Positions 25,937 to 35,345 are shown, numbered from the stretch's first letter. The stretch is DNA of 50,699 nt from Candidatus Methylomirabilota bacterium (GCA_026387775.1 JAPLLC010000117.1:1-50699); one strand, 5' to 3'. A program made the numbers and translations. The notes: generated by a model from the letters alone, not told the origin.

Positions 25937-27196
25937 TTACCCTCGTGGCGCGGGATTTGGCCGGCGCGGCGCCACTAGCCAGAGCAGGAGAGGAGTGACG
26001 ATCGCCGATCCCAGACCGATCCAGAAGGCCGCCGCGTAATCGCCGGTGAGATCGAAGATCTTGCCGGCCAGCCACGGGCCGGCGGCGAGCGCCAGACAGA
26101 TCACGCTGTACAGGGCGCCATAGATGGTCGAGAAGCCCGGTCCACCGAAGAGGTCGCCCGCCACGGCGGGAAAGACCGGCGAAAGCACGCTGTAGCCGAG
26201 GCCGATCAGGACGGCGTACAGGAAGGGCAGCCAGGAATCCGGATAGCGGCCGGCCAGGATCAGCGCGCCCAGGCTGGCGGCGACACAACCAAAGGCCAGC
26301 GCAGAGGTCGTCTCGCGTCCGATCCGATCGGAGAGGACTCCCCACCCCACCTTGCCCCCGATGCTCACCAGACCGACGGCGCCGCCGACCGTGGCGGCCA
26401 GCATGGGGGACACCCGATGATCCACCAGGTAGGCCACCTGATGGATCATCAGCATCTGTGTCACCAGGTTCCCCGTGAAATACACCGCGGCCACGCCCCA
26501 GAAGCGCCATGTCTTGAGGGCGACCGGCAGCATCCAGTAGGCGGGAGGTCGCTCTCCCGGTTCCGCGGGCCGATCGACCCGCGGGACGCTGAAGCCGGGC
26601 GGATCGCGAATCAGCCACAGACCCGCCGGAATGAGCCAGCCGATCGCCAGGATGGCCTCGACGCGCACGGCCCACTGCCAGCCCCATGTCGAGATGAGAA
26701 TCTGCACCAGGGGGTTGAACCCGAGGATCCCCACCCCGATTCCGGCCGAGGCGATGCCCATGGCGGTTGCGAACCGGTCGGGAAACCACGCCTGGATCAG
26801 GACCACGGCCGGGACCCAGCCGGCCAGACTGACGCCCACCGCGGTGATCCCGCTGAACGCCAGGTAGAAATGCCACCATGTCCTCGTCTCGGCCGTGAGT
26901 GCGAGGCCGATTCCCATCAGCAGTCCGCCGATCAGAAATAGCCGGCTGGAGCCGAAGCGGCGCGCCAGCCAGCCGACCACGGGGCCCAGCCCGCCGTGGA
27001 TCAAGACGAAGACGGAGAACGCGCCCGAGGTGAGCGAGCGGCTCCAGCCGAAGTGACGGACCAGGGCGACCAAGAGGACCGAGTAGGAATACCAGATCCC
27101 ATAGATCACCGCCAGGCTGACGAAGGTGGCGGCGACGATGATCCAGGCCCGCGCATCCCGCAGTGTCTTCTCTTCAGAGCCCCTCGTCAGATTCAC
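25937..27196 (-). CDS. MFS transporter 1 (oxalate/formate-antiporter-like)
   Basis: A 419-residue, 12-helix transporter, last of four tandem paralogues. TM1 ends in the shared IWYSYSVLLVALVRHFGWSR, followed by SGAFSVFVLIHGGLGPVVGW. Later come the paralogue signature MLMIHQVAYLVDH and GGKVGWGVLSDRIGRE between TM8 and TM9. The GTG at 27196 is proposed because GGAGAAG lies 5 bp ahead and it gives a 419-residue protein like its sisters; an ATG at 27253 would overlap the gene upstream by 11 bp. Relatives carry small carboxylates. Cargo not determinable here. Confidence 0.85.
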   Translation of the reverse strand: MNLTRGSEEKTLRDARAWIIVAATFVSLAVIYGIWYSYSVLLVALVRHFGWSRSLTSGAFSVFVLIHGGLGPVVGWLARRFGSSRLFLIGGLLMGIGLALTAETRTWWHFYLAFSGITAVGVSLAGWVPAVVLIQAWFPDRFATAMGIASAGIGVGILGFNPLVQILISTWGWQWAVRVEAILAIGWLIPAGLWLIRDPPGFSVPRVDRPAEPGERPPAYWMLPVALKTWRFWGVAAVYFTGNLVTQMLMIHQVAYLVDHRVSPMLAATVGGAVGLVSIGGKVGWGVLSDRIGRETTSALAFGCVAASLGALILAGRYPDSWLPFLYAVLIGLGYSVLSPVFPAVAGDLFGGPGFSTIYGALYSVICLALAAGPWLAGKIFDLTGDYAAAFWIGLGSAIVTPLLLWLVAPRRPNPAPRG

Positions 27197-27242
27197 GGCT
27201 TCTCCGACATTTCCGCATTTGACGTAAAGGTGAATGGGGCGG

Positions 27243-28508
27243 TCAACGGCCATCCTGCTGGGGGAGTGGGTTGGGGCGGCGCGGGGCCACGAACCAGAGG
27301 AGCGCACAGGAGAAGACGATCAGACCGACGGCACCCCACAGGGCCTCCGTATAACTGCCGGTGAGATCGAACACCTTCCCGCCCGCCCAGGCGCCGCCCG
27401 CCGTGCCCAATCCCAGGGAGATGTGGATGGTGCCAAAGATTGTCGGAAACCCGGGACCCTTGAACAGATCGCTGGCGACGACAGGTGCGATGGGGGCGGT
27501 GATGGCGTACCCGAGGCCGAGCACGACGGCGTACACGTATGGAATGATGGAGAGGGGATAGGTACCGGCGAGGACAAGACCGCCGATGCTCAGCACGAGA
27601 CTCACCGAGGCCAGCGTATAGACCGATTCCCGCAGCGTTCGGTCCATCAGAAATCCCCAGCCCGCCTTACCCGCGATGCTGGTCAACCCGACGATGCCTC
27701 CCACGGCGGCCGCCACCATGGCGGACGCCCCATGATCGACGAGATAGGCGACCTGGTGGATCATCACCATTGTGACCGCGATATTGCTGGTGAAGAGCAC
27801 GATTCCCAGCCCCCAGAAGCGCCAGGAGCGCAAGGCCGTGGAGAGCGTCCAGTAGGAGGGCTTTGCCTGGGATGCGGCTTGTGCCGACGCGCGCGGGAGA
27901 TGGGCCGAGGGATCGGGAGATTCTCTGAGCAGCCAGATGGTCGCCGGGGTCAGCCAGCAGACCACGGCGACGGCCAGCAGCCGAAAGGCCCATCGCCAGC
28001 CCACCTCGTCGATCAGGAACTGGCAGACGGGGATCAGCGTGGCGATTCCCATGCTGATCCCGGCGGTCGCGATGCCCGTGGCGGTCCCGATCCGGGTGGG
28101 AAACCACCCCCGGATGAGGATGACCAGCGGCACGTATCCGCTGAAGCCGATCCCGATCGCGGCGACGAAGCCAAACGCCAGGTAGAGGTGCCAGGGCTGC
28201 GACGTCTCTGCGGCCAGCAGCAGCCCGAGCGCCAGCACGCATCCGCCCGCAAAGATGATTCGGCGCGGACCAACCCGCTCTGCGAAGGGTCCGAAGAAGG
28301 GGCCGACGCCCGCGTGTACCAGGGCGAACACAGAGAAGGCCCCGGCGGTGACGGATCGGCTCCAGCCGAACTCCTTGAGCAGGGCGACGAGAAAGACCGA
28401 ATAGCTGTACCAGAGCCCGTAGAGCAGGGCCATGGTGACGAAGGCCGCTCCGACGACGACCCAGCCCCGGTTCGCATGCGTCTCGCCCGCGTGTACGTGT
28501 GTCAACAA
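27243..28508 (-). CDS. MFS transporter 2 (oxalate/formate-antiporter-like)
   Basis: A 421-residue paralogue, second-last in the row. It has the common LWYSYSVFLVALLKEFGWSR segment after TM1, GPRRIIFAGG in the loop 2-3 region, a central Arg/Pro-rich loop (LLRESPDPSAHLPRASAQAA), and VMIHQVAYLVDHGAS before TM7-8. No ATG is in the right place: the best start is TTG at 28508 (or 28505), 7 bp after AAGGA. It lies 46 bp upstream of MFS 1 and is separated from MFS 3 by an inverted word repeat. Substrate unknown. Confidence 0.85.
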   Translation of the reverse strand: MLTHVHAGETHANRGWVVVGAAFVTMALLYGLWYSYSVFLVALLKEFGWSRSVTAGAFSVFALVHAGVGPFFGPFAERVGPRRIIFAGGCVLALGLLLAAETSQPWHLYLAFGFVAAIGIGFSGYVPLVILIRGWFPTRIGTATGIATAGISMGIATLIPVCQFLIDEVGWRWAFRLLAVAVVCWLTPATIWLLRESPDPSAHLPRASAQAASQAKPSYWTLSTALRSWRFWGLGIVLFTSNIAVTMVMIHQVAYLVDHGASAMVAAAVGGIVGLTSIAGKAGWGFLMDRTLRESVYTLASVSLVLSIGGLVLAGTYPLSIIPYVYAVVLGLGYAITAPIAPVVASDLFKGPGFPTIFGTIHISLGLGTAGGAWAGGKVFDLTGSYTEALWGAVGLIVFSCALLWFVAPRRPNPLPQQDGR

Positions 28509-28536
28509 GCCACCGTCCTTGTCAGGGATGGGTTGT

Positions 28537-28624
28537 ACAGGGAATGACCAATGGCCAATGACGAATGACCAACGATGGATGTGAGTCCTGAATTGGCCAT
28601 TGGGATTTGGTCATTAGTCATTTT
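28537..28624. repeat. Inverted 'AATGACCAATGGCCAATGA' repeat between MFS 2 and MFS 3
   Basis: GGGAATGACCAATGGCCAAT on the left is matched by GGCCATTGGGATTTGGTCAT...TCATTTTCCC on the right, giving a long imperfect hairpin. The same word set forms the repeat at 41684-41800. The right end overlaps the MFS 3 stop. Confidence 0.8.
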
Positions 28625-29871
28625 CCCTCCGGTGCCGGATGGGGTCGGCTCGGCGCGGCCACCCACATCAGCGTGGGGGCGATGACGGCACATGCCGCCG
28701 CCACCCAGAGCGCCCCCGCGTAGCTCCCCGTCAAGTCGAAGAGCATTCCGGCCCCCCAAGAGCCCACCGCGGCGCCGACACAGAGCAGGGTGTGCAGCGA
28801 GCCGAAGATGGTCGAGAATCCGGGCCCGGCGAAGAGATCGCTCGCCGCGGCCGGGGTGAGGGGCGCGGTGCCGGCATATCCCAGACCGATCAAGACGGCA
28901 TAGACATACGGGATGATGGAGGCCGGCTGCTGCCCTGCCACGACGAGGGCCCCGACGCTGAGGAGCGTGCAGATGAAGGCCAAGGTATAGGCCAGCTCGC
29001 GCCCCGTCCGGTCCGACATGCTGCCCCAGGTCAGTTTCCCGACGATGCTGGCCAGGCCCACGACCCCGCCCACCGTGGCCGCCGACAGGGGGGAGACGCC
29101 GTGATCCACGAGATAGGCGACCTGGTGGACCAGCAGCATCTGGGTGACGACGTTTCCCGCGAAGAAGACGCCCGCCAACGCCCAGTAGCGCCCATCCCGA
29201 ATGGCGATGGTCAGCGTCCAGTGGGCGCCCGCGGGGGTCCGCGCATTGCTCGCGGGTCCGGTGGTCACCGGCGCCTCCAGGGAGGCGGGGTCGCGGAGGA
29301 GCCAGAGGGTGGCGGGAAGAACCCAGCCGACGATCAAGATGGCGAAGATGCGAAAGGCCCACCGCCAGCCGCAGAGATCGATCAGGTATTGCGCCAGCGG
29401 GACCAGCCCCGAAATCCCCACGCCGATCCCGGCCGAGGCGATCCCGACCGCGGTTCCGACCTGTGACGGGAACCAGCCCCGGACCATCAGGACCGAGGGA
29501 AGCCATCCCGCCGTGCTGATCCCCATGGCGGCGACGCCTCCGAAGGCGAGATACAGGTGCCACCACTGCGAGGTCTGGGCGGCCAAGAGCAGGCCGCCGC
29601 CCAGCAGGCAGGCGCCCGCCAGGATGATCCGTCGTGGGCCGATGCGGCCCGTCAGCCATCCGACAAACGGGCTGAGGGCGCCGTGGACCAGGACGAAGAC
29701 CGAGAAGCCGCCGGCCACGACGGACCGGCCCCAGTGGAACTCGCGCAGGAGGGCGACCAGGAAAACCGAATAGGAATACCAGGCCCCGTAGAGCATGGCC
29801 AGGTTGACGAAGACGGCGCCGAGAACGATCCAGCGCCGGAACGGCGTGCCGGCGGACCCGGGGGACGTCAC
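28618..29871 (-). CDS. MFS transporter 3 (oxalate/formate-antiporter-like)
   Basis: A 417-residue paralogue with AWYSYSVFLVALLREFHWGR after TM1, HGALSPFVGWLTGRIGPRRI, and MLLVHQVAYLVDHGVSPLS. The start is the GTG at 29871: GGAGAG lies 6 bp ahead and the GTG overlaps the stop of MFS 4 as GTGA, a classic sign of translational coupling. An upstream GTG or ATG in frame would reach well into MFS 4. The residues Trp-His of EFHWGR differ from the Phe-Gly-Trp-Ser of the other three, so specificity may have drifted. Substrate unknown. Confidence 0.86.
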   Translation of the reverse strand: MTSPGSAGTPFRRWIVLGAVFVNLAMLYGAWYSYSVFLVALLREFHWGRSVVAGGFSVFVLVHGALSPFVGWLTGRIGPRRIILAGACLLGGGLLLAAQTSQWWHLYLAFGGVAAMGISTAGWLPSVLMVRGWFPSQVGTAVGIASAGIGVGISGLVPLAQYLIDLCGWRWAFRIFAILIVGWVLPATLWLLRDPASLEAPVTTGPASNARTPAGAHWTLTIAIRDGRYWALAGVFFAGNVVTQMLLVHQVAYLVDHGVSPLSAATVGGVVGLASIVGKLTWGSMSDRTGRELAYTLAFICTLLSVGALVVAGQQPASIIPYVYAVLIGLGYAGTAPLTPAAASDLFAGPGFSTIFGSLHTLLCVGAAVGSWGAGMLFDLTGSYAGALWVAAACAVIAPTLMWVAAPSRPHPAPEGK

Positions 29872-31136
29872 GAGGATCTCTCCGGTCTGTTCGGGAGGCG
29901 GCGCGGCGCGACCATCCACATGAGCAGCGGCGAGAGGAGCGCCATGAGCAGGCCCAGCCAGAGCGCGCCGGCGTAGCTTCCGCTGGCGTCAAAGATCCAC
30001 CCGGCGATCCAGGTGCCGGTGGCGAGGCCGAGGCCGCCCACCGTGTACATGGCGCTGAAGATCATGGAGAAGCCCGGTCCGGCGAACAGGTCGTTGGCGA
30101 CGGCGGGCGGCAGCGGGGCCATGGCCGCGTAGCCGACACCGATCAGGATCGCATACAGATAGGGGAAGAGCGATGTCGGGTACCGCCCGGCCAGGATCAA
30201 TCCGCCGATGCTGGCACTCACACAGAGAAAGGCGAGGCTGTAGGCCAGCGGCCGGGTGGTCCGGTCGGAGAGTGCACCCCAGCCGATCTTTGCCGCGATG
30301 CTCACCAACCCCGCGAGGCCACCCAGGGCGGCGGCGGTGAGGACCGGGACGCCGTGGTCCACCAGGTAGACAACCTGATGGATCAAAAGCATCTGCGTGA
30401 CGAAGTTTCCCGTGAAGAACACGCCGGCCACTCCCCAGAAGTGCCAGGTTCGGACGGCGCCGGCGAGGGTCCAGTACTCGCTCGCCGACCCCCTGCCTTT
30501 GGCCGGCAGATGGGAGGGGCTGCCGGCCTTTGGCCGATCGGCGGGCGGGGGATCGCGGACCAGACAGAAGGTTGCGGGCAGCACCCAGGCGACGACGGCC
30601 ATCGCGAGGATGCGATAGGCCCAGCGCCAGCCGAACGCGTCGATGAGCAGTTGGGCGAGGGGAATCAACGCGAAGATGCTCACGCCGATGCCGCTGCCCA
30701 TGATCCCGATTGCCGTTCCGTATCGATCCGGAAACCAGCCGCCCACGAGAACGACCGACGGGATCCATCCCGCCAGGCTCATGGCGGACGCCGCGATGAG
30801 ACCGAAGGCCACGTAGAGGTGCCACCACTGGGTGGTTTCCGCCATGAGGAACATGGCGAAACCCATCAGCACGGCGCCGGCCATGATCAGGCGTCGCGGC
30901 CCGAACCGGCGGAGCAGCCAGCCGATGACTGGGCCGAGCAGACCGTGCACCATGACGAAAGTCGAGAAAGCACCCGAGACGAGGGAGCGGCTCCAGCCGA
31001 ACTCGTGCAGCAGGGTGACCAGGAAGACCGAGTAGCCGTACCAGACCCCGTAGAGGAGGATCATCGTGATGAAGGTCACGGCCAAGATGACCCAGCCGCG
31101 CCCCTGCTGGATGTTCACTCTCGGATCGGTCGGCAT
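29868..31136 (-). CDS. MFS transporter 4 (oxalate/formate-antiporter-like), first of the row
   Basis: A 422-residue paralogue and the promoter-proximal gene of the four. It has VWYGYSVFLVTLLHEFGWSR (Gly for the Ser of its sisters), HGLLGPVIGWLLRRFGPRRL and MLLIHQVVYLVDHGVPVL. The ATG at 31136 follows GAAGGG at about 10 bp; a further 15 codons upstream show no likeness to the sisters. Its stop overlaps the start of MFS 3. Upstream is a 183-bp gap to the divergent asmA gene, where the shared control region must lie. Substrate unknown. Confidence 0.87.
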   Translation of the reverse strand: MPTDPRVNIQQGRGWVILAVTFITMILLYGVWYGYSVFLVTLLHEFGWSRSLVSGAFSTFVMVHGLLGPVIGWLLRRFGPRRLIMAGAVLMGFAMFLMAETTQWWHLYVAFGLIAASAMSLAGWIPSVVLVGGWFPDRYGTAIGIMGSGIGVSIFALIPLAQLLIDAFGWRWAYRILAMAVVAWVLPATFCLVRDPPPADRPKAGSPSHLPAKGRGSASEYWTLAGAVRTWHFWGVAGVFFTGNFVTQMLLIHQVVYLVDHGVPVLTAAALGGLAGLVSIAAKIGWGALSDRTTRPLAYSLAFLCVSASIGGLILAGRYPTSLFPYLYAILIGVGYAAMAPLPPAVANDLFAGPGFSMIFSAMYTVGGLGLATGTWIAGWIFDASGSYAGALWLGLLMALLSPLLMWMVAPRRLPNRPERSS

Positions 31137-31319
31137 CGGGGATGGTCCCTTCAGGCATATCAAAGCGAACCGCCGCATCATGAATCAAAGTCGGCGCAAT
31201 GTCGAGCCGCGGCGTGGAATTGATCGTCTGACCAGACCGGAAACTCCTCGCTTTTTGCGGACTATGCGGATTAGAATGCACCTCATGCAAGCCCAGCCTC
31301 TCCGTCAGAGAGATCTGCG

Positions 31320-33254
31320 ATGACGCGCCTGCGGAAGTGGGCGGGCATCGCCGTCATCGGACTCGTGCTGCTGGCCGTCCTGGCCGCGGTGCTGCTTCCC
31401 TCGCTGGTGAATCTCGATCGGTATCGCAGCCTCCTGGCCCAGCGTATCGGCAGGATGGTGGGCCGCGAGGTGACGCTGGGCGCCCTGCGCGTCAGCCTGT
31501 GGCAGGGGATCGGGGCCGAAGCCACGGGCGTGCAGGTCTCTCAGGCGCCGGGGTTCGGGTCCGAGCCGTTTCTCACGGCGGAGGCCATGCGGGTTCGCGT
31601 GCACTTTCTCCCCTTGCTCCAGGGCCAGGTCAAGGTGGCCAGTGCCGTCCTGGACCGGCCCCGCATCCGCCTCGTGCGCGCCCGGGACGGACGCTGGAGT
31701 GTGGACGATCTGTTCAAGAGCCACCCCGTCCCCCCGCCCGTGAGGCCGCCGGCGGAAGGCGCGCGCCCCGGTAAGGCGCCGCTGCTGGCCGGCTTTGTCC
31801 TCTCGGAGGTGAGCGTCCGGAGCGGCGAGATTGTCCTGATGGAGCTGGGACAGCCCGCGACCGATGTGCTGACCCTCGCCGATGTCGACCTCACCCTCCG
31901 CGAGGAGAACCCGACCGAGCCGATCGACCTCCGATTGCGAGCGAGGCTGGGCGGCGTCGCGTCCGGTCAGATCGAGGCGACGGCCCGGATCGTTCCGGGC
32001 GACAAGGGGGGCGTCGGTCTGGACGCATCGACCTTCCTCAAGGAGGTGGAGTTCAAGACCTGGTCGGCCCCGGGGCGGGAAGGGCTCACGCTGTCCGGCC
32101 CCGTCTCGGGAGAGGTCCGGGTGACCGGACCGCTCGCGCGCCCGGCCTTCAGCGGCACGCTCGATCTGAAAGCGGCCGCTCTCCGGATTGGCGAGGCCTT
32201 CCAGAAGCCCGCCGGCGAAGAGGCGCGCATCACATTCCAGGGGGAGCGCGAGGATCCGGGGGTCCGGTTCACCAAGCTGGTGGTGGTCTGCCGGGACACG
32301 ACGGTGGATGGAACCCTCCAGATTCCCGATCTGAAGACCCCGCGGGTCACCTTCACGGCGACGTCGCCCAGGGTGAACCTGGATCGGCTGATGGCGCCGC
32401 CGAAGCAGGCATGGCTTTTCCCGGGAGAGGCCTGGGCCGCCGCACGGGAGCGCGAGACTCCCAAGGCGAGGGAGTCCAGCCTCGGCGCCCAGGGTCGGCT
32501 GAGCATCGGGGAGCTCAAGTACCGAGGGCTCACCTGGGGCGCCGTGTCCGCCGAGATTCGATACCAGGGCGGCCTGCTCCAGTTGTCGGAGATCCAGGCC
32601 GACTTCATGAAGGGGAGGCTCGTCGCGAAGAGCGAGGTGGATCTTCGCCCCAAGACGCCGAGCGTCTCCCTCAGCGCGCGGCTGGAGAAGGTGGCCACGG
32701 AGCCCCTGGTGAAGGCGCTGGCCGCGGGCTCCTGGAAGCTCACGAGCGAACTCTCGTCCGAGAACCAGGTGAAATTCGTGGGGCTGACCCTCCCGGATAT
32801 CCTGGGATCCGCCAGTGGGGGCGGGTCGATCCAGTTGGGACCGGGACGCTTGACCGACTACCTGCCGCTCGACCGGCTGGCCGAGGTGGTCATGCCGGTG
32901 CTCGCGGCCCAGGGGGTCCGGGTGCGCATGAACGAGTTCGAGAAGCTGACCGGCACCTACACCCTGGAGAACGGCATCCTCCGGACAAAGGATGCCACCC
33001 TCACCAAGGCGGAGGGCACGGTGACGGCTTCGGGGGCGCTGGGGCTCCTGGATTCCAGCCTGAATTTCGACGTGGTGGCGAAGCTGGGCCGCGCCACGGT
33101 CGAAGCCAAGCTCGCCGGGACGACGGCGCAGCCGATCGTCATCCCCAAGCTGGGACGCTATCAGCGCAAGATCGAGGGTGAGCTGGACAAGGCCTTGCCC
33201 GGGGGGCAAAGCCAAGGGTTGAAGGATCTGCTCAAGGGACTCTTCGGCCGGTAG
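31320..33254 (+). CDS. AsmA-family protein
   Basis: A 644-residue envelope protein of the AsmA/YhdP class, long beta-groove proteins believed to ferry phospholipids between membranes. The N-terminus has a single anchor (WAGIAVIGLVLLAVLAAVLL). VNLDRYRSLLAQRIGRMVGR then gives the AsmA start region (compare 'R..l...l...tGr.v'). Many short repeating beta segments follow (GQIEATARIV, SGTLDLKAAALRIGEAF). The C-terminal AsmA_2-like domain includes LTGTYTLENGILRTKDATLT. GAGAGATC precedes the ATG. The stop TAG is also the first three bases of a family B repeat. Neighbours are an MFS operon (divergent) and a glycosyltransferase. Confidence 0.85.
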   Translation: MTRLRKWAGIAVIGLVLLAVLAAVLLPSLVNLDRYRSLLAQRIGRMVGREVTLGALRVSLWQGIGAEATGVQVSQAPGFGSEPFLTAEAMRVRVHFLPLLQGQVKVASAVLDRPRIRLVRARDGRWSVDDLFKSHPVPPPVRPPAEGARPGKAPLLAGFVLSEVSVRSGEIVLMELGQPATDVLTLADVDLTLREENPTEPIDLRLRARLGGVASGQIEATARIVPGDKGGVGLDASTFLKEVEFKTWSAPGREGLTLSGPVSGEVRVTGPLARPAFSGTLDLKAAALRIGEAFQKPAGEEARITFQGEREDPGVRFTKLVVVCRDTTVDGTLQIPDLKTPRVTFTATSPRVNLDRLMAPPKQAWLFPGEAWAAARERETPKARESSLGAQGRLSIGELKYRGLTWGAVSAEIRYQGGLLQLSEIQADFMKGRLVAKSEVDLRPKTPSVSLSARLEKVATEPLVKALAAGSWKLTSELSSENQVKFVGLTLPDILGSASGGGSIQLGPGRLTDYLPLDRLAEVVMPVLAAQGVRVRMNEFEKLTGTYTLENGILRTKDATLTKAEGTVTASGALGLLDSSLNFDVVAKLGRATVEAKLAGTTAQPIVIPKLGRYQRKIEGELDKALPGGQSQGLKDLLKGLFGR

Positions 33255-33358
33255 GCCGTTGTCAAAGAATAACTTGACCGGAGGAATTCCGGAAACGGCA
33301 TAAGGAGCCGTAACGAAATTCCAATAGATGGACAAGTTATTTCGTAACGGCTCCTAAG
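33252..33358 (+). repeat. Repeat family B, copy 2
   Basis: Same architecture as the copy at 10.03 kb, starting TAGGCCGTTGTC where TAG is the asmA stop codon. It keeps the perfect 16-bp inner inverted repeat and an extra CCGGAGGAATTCCGG hairpin. The next gene begins 23 bp later. Confidence 0.9.
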
Positions 33359-33380
33359 GACCACACGCGGCGATGCTTTC

Positions 33381-34412
33381 ATGATCCTGGCGCTCGTCAC
33401 GCCGCATTACTTCCCCTCGGTGCGCGGCAACTCCATCACGGTCCAGCGGATCGAGTCCGGCCTGCGAGACCAGGGCGTCGAGGTCCAGGTCTATTCCCTG
33501 GACCGACAGGATCGGGAGGCGATCCTGTCCGCACTGCGGCGAGCGCGCCCGGATCTGCTGCACGCGTTTCACGCCACCGCCACCGGGCCGCTGGTGACGG
33601 AGACGGCGCGCTCCCTGGGGATACCGGGCGTCATCACCCTGACGGGGACCGACGTCAACCAGGACCTCTTCGATCCGGCGCGGCGGCCGACGGTTCTGGA
33701 CGCGCTGGAGGCCGCCCGGGCGGTCGTCGTCTTCCACGAGACGATCGGCGAGAAGCTCCGCCGGGAGGTCCCGACGGTGGCGGCCAGGCTGCACGTGATC
33801 GGGCAGGCCGTCCTGTGCGACGGATCCCGCTACGACCTCCGCGCCGCCGCCGGGCTTCACCCCGGGGATTTCGTCTTCTTTCAGCCCGCCGGGATCCGGC
33901 GGGTCAAGAACATCCCGGCGGTCGTCCCGCCATTCGAGCGGCTTTCCAGGCGGCATCCGGGTCTGCGGTATGTGCTGGCCGGTCCGGTGATCGAGGCGGA
34001 TGAGGCGGCGCGTGTCACGGCCCTGCTGGAGGGCCGCGCCTGGGCGACCTCCCTCGGTGCGGTCACCCACGATCAGATCTGCGCTGGCCTGTCCGCGGTG
34101 GAGGTGGTCGTCAATTCCTCCCTCTCGGAGGGGGGAATGTCCAACGCGGTTCTGGAGGCGATGAGCAAGGGGGTCCCGGTGCTGGCCTCGGACATCGAGG
34201 GGAACCGCTCCATCATCGTGGATGGCGAGAATGGGTTTCTCTTCGGCTCGGAGGCGGAGTTCGAGGCGAAGGCGGAGCGGCTTCTGCGCGACCCGGGCCT
34301 CCGCGCCGTGATGGGGCGGCGAGCCAGAAGGACGGCTGTGACGCAGTTCCGGCTGGAGGGCGAGATCGACAACTATCTCGCGCTCTACCGAAGCGTCGCG
34401 GCAGGCTGCTGA
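33381..34412 (+). CDS. GT4-family glycosyltransferase
   Basis: A 343-residue GT-B fold retaining glycosyltransferase. The N-terminal domain begins LALVTPHYFPSVRGNSITVQ. The C-terminal nucleotide-sugar domain includes LRYVLAGPVIEADE, and then the GT4 donor-site stretch NSSLSEGGMSNAVLEAMSKG (about 247-266), with the EGGMSNAVLEAM core that positions the sugar phosphate. The likely role is adding a sugar to a lipid, glycan or small molecule. The last five residues (VAAGC) and the stop are encoded by the left end of a family A repeat, so the original C-terminus may have differed. No clear ribosome binding site; the family B hairpin lies just upstream. Confidence 0.85.
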   Translation: MILALVTPHYFPSVRGNSITVQRIESGLRDQGVEVQVYSLDRQDREAILSALRRARPDLLHAFHATATGPLVTETARSLGIPGVITLTGTDVNQDLFDPARRPTVLDALEAARAVVVFHETIGEKLRREVPTVAARLHVIGQAVLCDGSRYDLRAAAGLHPGDFVFFQPAGIRRVKNIPAVVPPFERLSRRHPGLRYVLAGPVIEADEAARVTALLEGRAWATSLGAVTHDQICAGLSAVEVVVNSSLSEGGMSNAVLEAMSKGVPVLASDIEGNRSIIVDGENGFLFGSEAEFEAKAERLLRDPGLRAVMGRRARRTAVTQFRLEGEIDNYLALYRSVAAGC

Positions 34413-34573
34413 AAAAGGCCCATCTGCCGCGTTGGCTTGCACGGGCACTCGCTGCGGCGTACCTGGAGTACGCCTCACTCGGCCCCGGGTACCCATCCGA
34501 AGGATGGGTGACGCCGCCTTGCATCTGGACCTTTTTGAGCAGCCTGGGGGAGAAGCGGGATCTTCAGCAGCCC
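34402..34573. repeat. Repeat family A, copy 3 (inner hairpin on the right arm)
   Basis: Starts with CAGGCTGCTGAAAAAGGCCC, which carries the glycosyltransferase stop codon, and ends ...CAGCAGCCC. The variable hairpin (GGTACCCATCCGAAGGATGG) is in the right arm, while in copies 1, 4 and 5 it is in the left arm in the opposite orientation, so it behaves as a movable or invertible module. Confidence 0.88.
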
Positions 34574-34674
34574 GATCGAGGTCTCTGGCCGGATCGCGGA
34601 GCGCAAGAGCTTCGCGCGGGCGGTTGGGACCGCGTCTCCCTGACCCCGAATGAAGCAATGGAGCCGGAGGTTCC

Positions 34675-35230
34675 ATGATTGAGGTGGGCATCAGCGGCTG
34701 GCTGATCGGGATCGCGATCGCCTTGCCGGTCGGGCCGGTCATCACCGGGCTCATACGGCGCGGACTGCGCGGGGGATTCCTGCCCGCCTGGCTGGTGGGA
34801 CTGGGGGCCGCGGCGTCCCACGCGATCCTGGTGGCCCTCACGCTTGTTGGTCCTCGGCTATCTCGGTGTGGATGCGGTCCGGGCAAGCGCGCAGCCCGGG
34901 GAGATGGACGCCGCACCGTCGACGGGTCATCCATTTCTGGCCGGGTTCGGGATCGGGATCGCGAATCCCATCACCCTGCTCTGGTTCCTGACCGTGGGCG
35001 GCGGCCTCATCGCAGGACACGCCGGGGGTCGGGCCGGGCTGGCCGCGGCCTTCGGCGTCAGCTTCGTGGCCGGGGTCCTGTGCTGGGACACCGTTGTCGC
35101 GGGCTTGGCGGGGTACGGGCGGCACTGGATGGGCCGGCGAACCCTCCGGGCGCTCAACGTGGTTGCCGGGCTGATCTTTTTTGGCTTCGCTCTCCGCTTG
35201 CTGCTTCAACTCCTGACGTTGATCGGATAG
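34675..35230 (+). pseudogene. LysE/RhtB-family exporter, frameshifted
   Basis: Two frames together make a normal LysE-family exporter of about 185 residues. The first part reads IEVGISGWLIGIAIALPVGP and then HAILVALTLV; the second, one frame on, reads VLGYLGVDAV through FGIGIANPITLLWFLTVGGG to RLLLQLLTLIG. Members export amino acids or similar small molecules through six helices. The switch is at about 34843-34845 in CGCTTGTTGG, where removing one T restores the frame. GGAGGTTCC precedes the ATG. Either a recent inactivation or a base-calling error in a short T run. Confidence 0.8.
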
Positions 35231-35345
35231 GCTGGGTTCCGCCCCGGGTCCGGGCACCCCTCGTGGCGCCACGGCTGGATAGCGCTTGCATGCGCCGCAG
35301 GCCTCCACTATCCTGCTGTCCACATTTCCAAGGAGGAGGCGTCCC

